Shown piece after piece: positions 60,124 through 64,000 of a DNA stretch of 64,000 nt; the first letter of the stretch is position 1, and each line of letters begins with the position of its first letter. The position numbers and the translations under genes are program-made. The notes under the pieces are model-generated. The model searched no databases, was not told the origin of the DNA, and saw nothing but the letters and a program-made list of their open reading frames with translations. The DNA comes from Methylocaldum szegediense. Its GTDB lineage: Bacteria > Pseudomonadota > Gammaproteobacteria > Methylococcales > Methylococcaceae. The DNA is taken from positions 3,038,001 through 3,102,000 of the forward strand of contig NZ_OX458333.1 in the NCBI RefSeq assembly GCF_949769195.1, read 5' to 3'.

Positions 60124-61047
60124 ATGCGAATCCTCATTACCGGCGGTACGGGGTTTATTGGCAGGAACCTGTGCAAGGAGTTACTTCGCGTCGGCCATCA
60201 ATTGACGGTTCTGAGCCGAAAGCCCGAAACCGTACCCGAAAAATGCGGTGTGGAGGTATCTGCTCTGGGAAGTTTAGAAGAGTGGACACCCGAATTGCAT
60301 TTCGATGCTGTCATCAACTTGGCTGGAGAGCCTATTGTCGGTTCTCGATGGTCGGAGCGACGTAAACGGATTCTGTGGGATAGTCGGATTACTCTGACAG
60401 AACGCCTTGTCGACGCGATCCGTAAAGCGAAATCCAAACCGAGGGTGCTCATCAGCGGATCGGCGGTTGGCGTTTATGGTAATCAAGGGGATACGATCCT
60501 TGATGAGAATTCCGCACCGGTGCCGAATGGCTTTGGTCAAAAGCTATGCCAGGCATGGGAGGACGTCGCTTTGCAGGCCAGGGAATGCGGTGTTCGGGTA
60601 TGCTTACTTCGAACGGGATTGGTCATTGGCAAGAACGGTGGGTTTCTGCAAAAAATGTTGCTCCCGTTCAAGCTTGGATTGGGTGCCCGGCTAGGAAACG
60701 GTAAACAATGGATGTCTTGGGTTCATATAAAAGATCACATTGCGATGACGCAGTATTTACTCGGGTCGCACGCTCTCGACGGACCGTTCAATTTAACGGC
60801 GCCCGAGCCAGTGACGAACGAAGAGTTTACGCAAAGTTTGGCGAGGATTTTGAAACGCCCAGCGTTACTTAGCGTGCCCGCTTGGTTTCTCAGGCTAAGC
60901 GCCGGAGAAATGGCGGAGCTGATGCTGGGTAGTCAGCGGGCGCTTCCAAAGCGTTTTCAAAACGAGCACTTTAAGTTTTCATACAAGACACTCGGTTCCG
61001 CGTTGTGGGATGCGCTTTTCGCATCACGCGATGCCAACATCTCCTGA
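60124..61047 (+). CDS. TIGR01777-family epimerase (YfcH-like SDR)
   Basis: 307 residues. Extended SDR protein: Rossmann motif ITGGTGFIGRNLCKEL at the N-terminus, LAGEPIVGSRWSERRKR, ISGSAVGVYGNQGD (active-site Tyr region), LLRTGLVIGKNGG, LGNGKQWMSWVHIKDH and the C-terminal DUF1731-like PAWFLRLSAGEMAELML. The family is conserved widely (E. coli YfcH) but its substrate is not known. ATG preceded by GAGGGTGGGCGAAAG. Single gene. Confidence 0.92.
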   Translation: MRILITGGTGFIGRNLCKELLRVGHQLTVLSRKPETVPEKCGVEVSALGSLEEWTPELHFDAVINLAGEPIVGSRWSERRKRILWDSRITLTERLVDAIRKAKSKPRVLISGSAVGVYGNQGDTILDENSAPVPNGFGQKLCQAWEDVALQARECGVRVCLLRTGLVIGKNGGFLQKMLLPFKLGLGARLGNGKQWMSWVHIKDHIAMTQYLLGSHALDGPFNLTAPEPVTNEEFTQSLARILKRPALLSVPAWFLRLSAGEMAELMLGSQRALPKRFQNEHFKFSYKTLGSALWDALFASRDANIS

Positions 61048-62288
61048 ATGCTCGAACGCCTGTTACCGTCTGGCGAAGCGCGGCACTTCACCAGCCCCTT
61101 GTCACCCGGCTTGATTGCGAGCGTTTACGGCTCGACTTGGGCAAAAATTGCCAAGACGCCTCGCTGATAATGTGTATTTCCTGGTTTTGATCAACGTCGG
61201 CCGAGAGCGCACCGTTCGTTCGAAAAGCCATAGGCCCATGTCAAGAGAGGGATCAAGCTTAAGTAGCTAGATCCGTGTGTCGTCGGTGGTGAAGGGCCCG
61301 TTCGCATTCAACTTGGCTGTGCTTAAGGTGCTGAGCCGGGGATACACGCGTTCACTTGGCTTGAGCACCAGAGTAGCCGCCCGACCGTGTTCCACGAACC
61401 GCTACCGTACTCGTTCTTCTACCGTGCGAACGGGTACGCTCAATGCCCTAGTCATATCGCCGTCGCTGCGGCGAGATCCTCTCTCTATTTCAGCGGACTG
61501 CGACAGGATGGGGCATGGCCCAATTTTCGCGCTTCGCTCTTGCCCTTGCTGACCAATCCTTACAGTTCGCGCTCCTCAGCAGTCACCTGATATTTTGTGC
61601 CATCTTCGCCCCCTTTCCCGAGGATTCCGTCATCAGCGCCGGACCGTCTTTCCTTGGACACAGGGATCTTCGCTGATGGCTTCGACATGTCCAATCCGGT
61701 GTCCGCTCCCGAGGCTTGGCCGCCTTCCGACTGTTTAAAAATTGTCAGACTCTATCCCGGAGATTTCGATAGCCACGATGAGTCGATCGTTCTCCTCTTG
61801 CATTTCGGCAAGCAGCAAGCTCCATGCGGAGACTCCGTGCGGATATTAATTATTTCACCGAGTGCTGATCGCCGTAACCGGATCCTCTGGGAGAATCAAG
61901 AGAGCGTGGGATGACTTTTGCTTCAAAGCGGACCAGCCTTCCGCGAAAGAAGGCAATGCGTGGCGTGAGCCGCGGTGTATATGGTCCGGTCTGCTTATCG
62001 CTCTAATATGAAGAGTTCTCGCGAACGGTGTACTCTGGATTACATACGTTAACGGATCCCACAGAATTTTCAGCTCTGCGAGTAAATCCCGGGTCGGACA
62101 GGTTCTCCCGAGATATTGAGGGCCGTCCGCAAGCGCTTCACTACAGCGTTGTTGAACAGCCAAGGTGTCGGTTCCAGACGTCCGGATCGGAGATTCCATT
62201 GTTGAATATTTCAAATACTTCGGCATTGCTTTTGATTCTTTGCACACGTCAAAGCAGTGAGAACGTTGTCTGATCTTGCTACGCTTCG
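61048..62288. other. Decayed region, no intact gene
   Basis: 1,241 bases with only short overlapping frames in different phases (for example 61277-61552, 61387-61590, 61597-61914), none with a ribosome site or recognisable domain. The composition is still GC-rich and codon-like in patches, which suggests degraded genes, and a broken IS3 orfA follows. I could not identify the original genes. Confidence 0.5.
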
Positions 62289-62577
62289 ATGGGCACCCCA
62301 TTAATGCGAGCTAAGCTTTTGGAGGTGTTCAGTGAGTTCGAAGAAAAACAGAGCCGTCAGCGGTATACGGCGGAATTTAAGGAACACGCGGTCAAGCGAG
62401 TGCTGTCCGGGCACGGCGTGACAGCGGTAGCACGGGAGTTGGCGCAGGTGATAGCTGATTCACAACTGGCTGGCCCGCCATCGCCGGTACGCTGAAGCGG
62501 ATAGGATGCAAGCCGAGCAGGCGGCGGAGATTGCTCGGCTCAAGCGGTTGCTGGAAGGGCATAGTTATGGCCTATGA
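62289..62577 (+). pseudogene. IS3-type transposase orfA, frameshifted
   Basis: The first frame encodes RQRYTAEFKEHAVKRVLSGH and GVTAVARELAQ (helix-turn-helix of IS3/IS911 OrfA), then loses phase near 62445-62465. The expected continuation HNWLARHRRYAEADRMQAEQ and AAEIARLKRLLEGHSYGL (leucine-zipper end) is found in another frame up to the TGA at 62575-62577. No orfB follows, so it is a dead fragment. Confidence 0.82.
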
Positions 62578-62605
62578 GGCTCTTGTGTGAGCAGTGTGCA
62601 CAGCG

Positions 62606-62632
62606 CAAAAAGCCCCACATCTGGTGAGGCTT
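62606..62632 (-). terminator. Rho-independent terminator of the porin gene
   Basis: On the minus strand AGCCTCAC - CAGAT - GTGGGGCT followed by TTTT, 8 bp with one G-T pair, about 25 bases after the porin stop. Confidence 0.8.
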
Positions 62633-62656
62633 CGGAGAATGACGCCGTTTCTCTAG

Positions 62657-64000
62657 TCAATAGTTCCACTGCAACTGCATGCGCAAGAGGTCCGCGTTGA
62701 CTTGCTCAAGGTTGCTGACATTAGTTCGATTCATGTTCGAATACGCGAGAACAAATTCCAGTTCGGGAATCGGCTGCCACTCGACGCCGATTTCCACTTC
62801 ATCCAGATCGACATGCGGCGCGTTAGTAGAGAATTTCTCAGCGCCATCGTAATGCTGCCATTTCGCGTACGGAATCCATGAACCATAGAAATGATCTAGT
62901 TTATACATCGCTTGAACGTAGCCGCCGCTGAGAGATGCGGTTTCGAGTCGCTGTCGGGATACGTTCAACTCGGGTGAGCGCCCCCAGTTCCATTCCGCCT
63001 GCAAACCGAAAGGCTGCGGATACAGCACGGCATGGATGGCCACGCGCTCGTCTTGGTAGCCGCGGCGTATTCCGCCCTCACTGGGATCAAATGATTTCGC
63101 AACTTCGGTGCCGCTTACGGTTGTACCGTTGACGGTCATGTTGCCTGTCCTTGGTACAAAACGTCCGCTATAGGCCGAGGCACCCACCTCGAAGAATTGG
63201 CCGTTGGGAAATTGGAAGGGATAGCTGAAGCGGCCGATGAGGTGAAACTGGTCGTTCACCTCGAAGCGATTAGCGCCTTGTCCGTTGTAGACACCGAAGC
63301 CAATAACGCCGTAGTCGCCGGAGCCTTTTAGTCCGCTGCTCACGAGATATTTAAACCGGTTTCGAATGTGTGCTGGCTCCCAATAGAGGAAAATACCGAT
63401 ATCGCGTTCGTCACGCACGGCGCTATTCAGAGCGTCGGCACGGTCCAAGGCTAGACGATTCTGGCTTGACTGAAGAATTTCGAAACCATAAGGAACTTTC
63501 GATTGCCCTACTCGGGCGCGAAATGTTTTTTCCTTGTCGAAGAAAATATCGGCATAAGCATCCCGAAGTTGTACGAAATGTCCCCCGGTGGCTCCGGTCA
63601 CTGCGAGGTTGGAAGCGAAGTCGGGTTGCAGATACAGGGACAAATGATCGGAAATGTCGCCTGACAGGACTACCCGTGCTCGACGGATGAGAAGGTTCTG
63701 ATTGTTCTGAATGGAGCGATCGCCAGGAGATGCGAGATCCTCGCGGTCACCGGATAGAGGTTGGGTATATCGGAGCTGCGTGTAGCCTCTTATGTTGAGT
63801 CTGTTGTACCACTTCTTTTCACTGTTGGCGTGGGTCGACTGTGTGGGGGTATCGATTTTCCGCTCAATTGCCGCGATCGAGTCTTTTTTCTTATCCAAAC
63901 GCGCTTCTAACGCTTCCAACTCTTTTTTCTTTTTATCCAATTGTTGCTCGAGCTCCTGAAATGACTTACTTGTGTCGGAAGCGGTTGCTTCGGATTTGTC
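62657..64000 (-). CDS. Outer membrane porin, OprP/OprO-like, 5' end outside window
   Basis: The frame is open to the window edge, so the N-terminus and signal peptide are missing; at least 447 residues are visible. The N-terminal part is a Lys/Glu coiled coil (KKKKELEALEARLDKKKDSI), then a porin barrel beginning RLNIRGYTQLRYTQ, with LLIRRARVVLSGDISDHLSL, RVGQSKVPYGFEILQSSQN, and alternating strands to the final aromatic residue (MQLQWNY). This fits the phosphate-selective porin O/P family, trimeric channels for anions. The terminator at 62606-62632 follows. Confidence 0.88.
   Translation of the reverse strand, partial: DKSEATASDTSKSFQELEQQLDKKKKELEALEARLDKKKDSIAAIERKIDTPTQSTHANSEKKWYNRLNIRGYTQLRYTQPLSGDREDLASPGDRSIQNNQNLLIRRARVVLSGDISDHLSLYLQPDFASNLAVTGATGGHFVQLRDAYADIFFDKEKTFRARVGQSKVPYGFEILQSSQNRLALDRADALNSAVRDERDIGIFLYWEPAHIRNRFKYLVSSGLKGSGDYGVIGFGVYNGQGANRFEVNDQFHLIGRFSYPFQFPNGQFFEVGASAYSGRFVPRTGNMTVNGTTVSGTEVAKSFDPSEGGIRRGYQDERVAIHAVLYPQPFGLQAEWNWGRSPELNVSRQRLETASLSGGYVQAMYKLDHFYGSWIPYAKWQHYDGAEKFSTNAPHVDLDEVEIGVEWQPIPELEFVLAYSNMNRTNVSNLEQVNADLLRMQLQWNY

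Noticed and set aside
1-64000. CRISPR arrays, tRNA and rRNA genes
   Set aside because: No regularly spaced direct repeats, T-loop-like GGTTCGA contexts with cloverleaf partners, or rRNA-like stretches were seen by eye.

Overview
The window reads as chromosomal DNA of a GC-rich gammaproteobacterium. Pointers are a fabA-fabB pair, ttcA, pilU, rlmJ, hemW, an S-adenosylhomocysteine riboswitch on ahcY and RND-type envelope genes. The gene set resembles Methylococcales-type genomes, but no methane-oxidation gene is present, so that placement is only a guess. No rRNA, tRNA or CRISPR array was seen.

Layout. 1-1.6 kb: tandem Uma2-family genes, a leftover 3' fragment of a second metF, and a BON-LysM protein. 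1.8-6.1 kb: the SAM cycle on the minus strand (metK, a Uma2 gene, SAH riboswitch, ahcY, metF). 6.2-10.3 kb: a membrane protein, ppa, rlmJ, pilU and a small gene behind a Fur-box-like promoter. 10.5-22 kb: a long minus-strand run, hemW - DUF58 - DUF4381 - BatA - BatB/TPR - BatD - giant CheB/CheR/PAS/histidine kinase/receiver protein. 22-30.5 kb: small membrane protein, gluconokinase, TPR protein, SNF2 helicase with SWIM partner, retropepsin-like protease, LysR regulator facing a small secreted protein. 30.6-35.9 kb: a hybrid kinase whose receiver lacks its aspartate, then an envelope operon (SGNH hydrolase, coiled-coil membrane protein, DsbA-like protein with a long helical N-terminal part).

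36.2-42.3 kb is an accessory island bracketed by two inverted 1,065-bp IS481-type elements. It holds a 5'-truncated trypsin-like protease, a small secreted protein, a THUMP protein, a PflX-like radical SAM protein and a Kazal-type inhibitor lipoprotein. 42.6-49.4 kb: a heavy-metal RND efflux operon (small secreted protein, TolC-like, membrane fusion, CusA/CzcA-like pump) followed by DUF3240. 49.4-55.8 kb, minus strand: lytic transglycosylase, then a tight operon of a polysaccharide co-polymerase with a degenerate tyrosine-recombinase-like tail, an ABC exporter, a PHP phosphoesterase and tag. 56-61 kb: fabA-fabB-ttcA, two very small membrane or lipoprotein genes missed by usual length cut-offs, and a TIGR01777 epimerase. 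61-62.6 kb is decayed DNA ending in a frameshifted IS3-type orfA. The window closes inside a porin gene.

The most unusual item is the co-polymerase/recombinase-like fusion at 53873-55819, translationally coupled to an ABC exporter. The best-supported regulatory element is the SAH riboswitch at 4246-4325.
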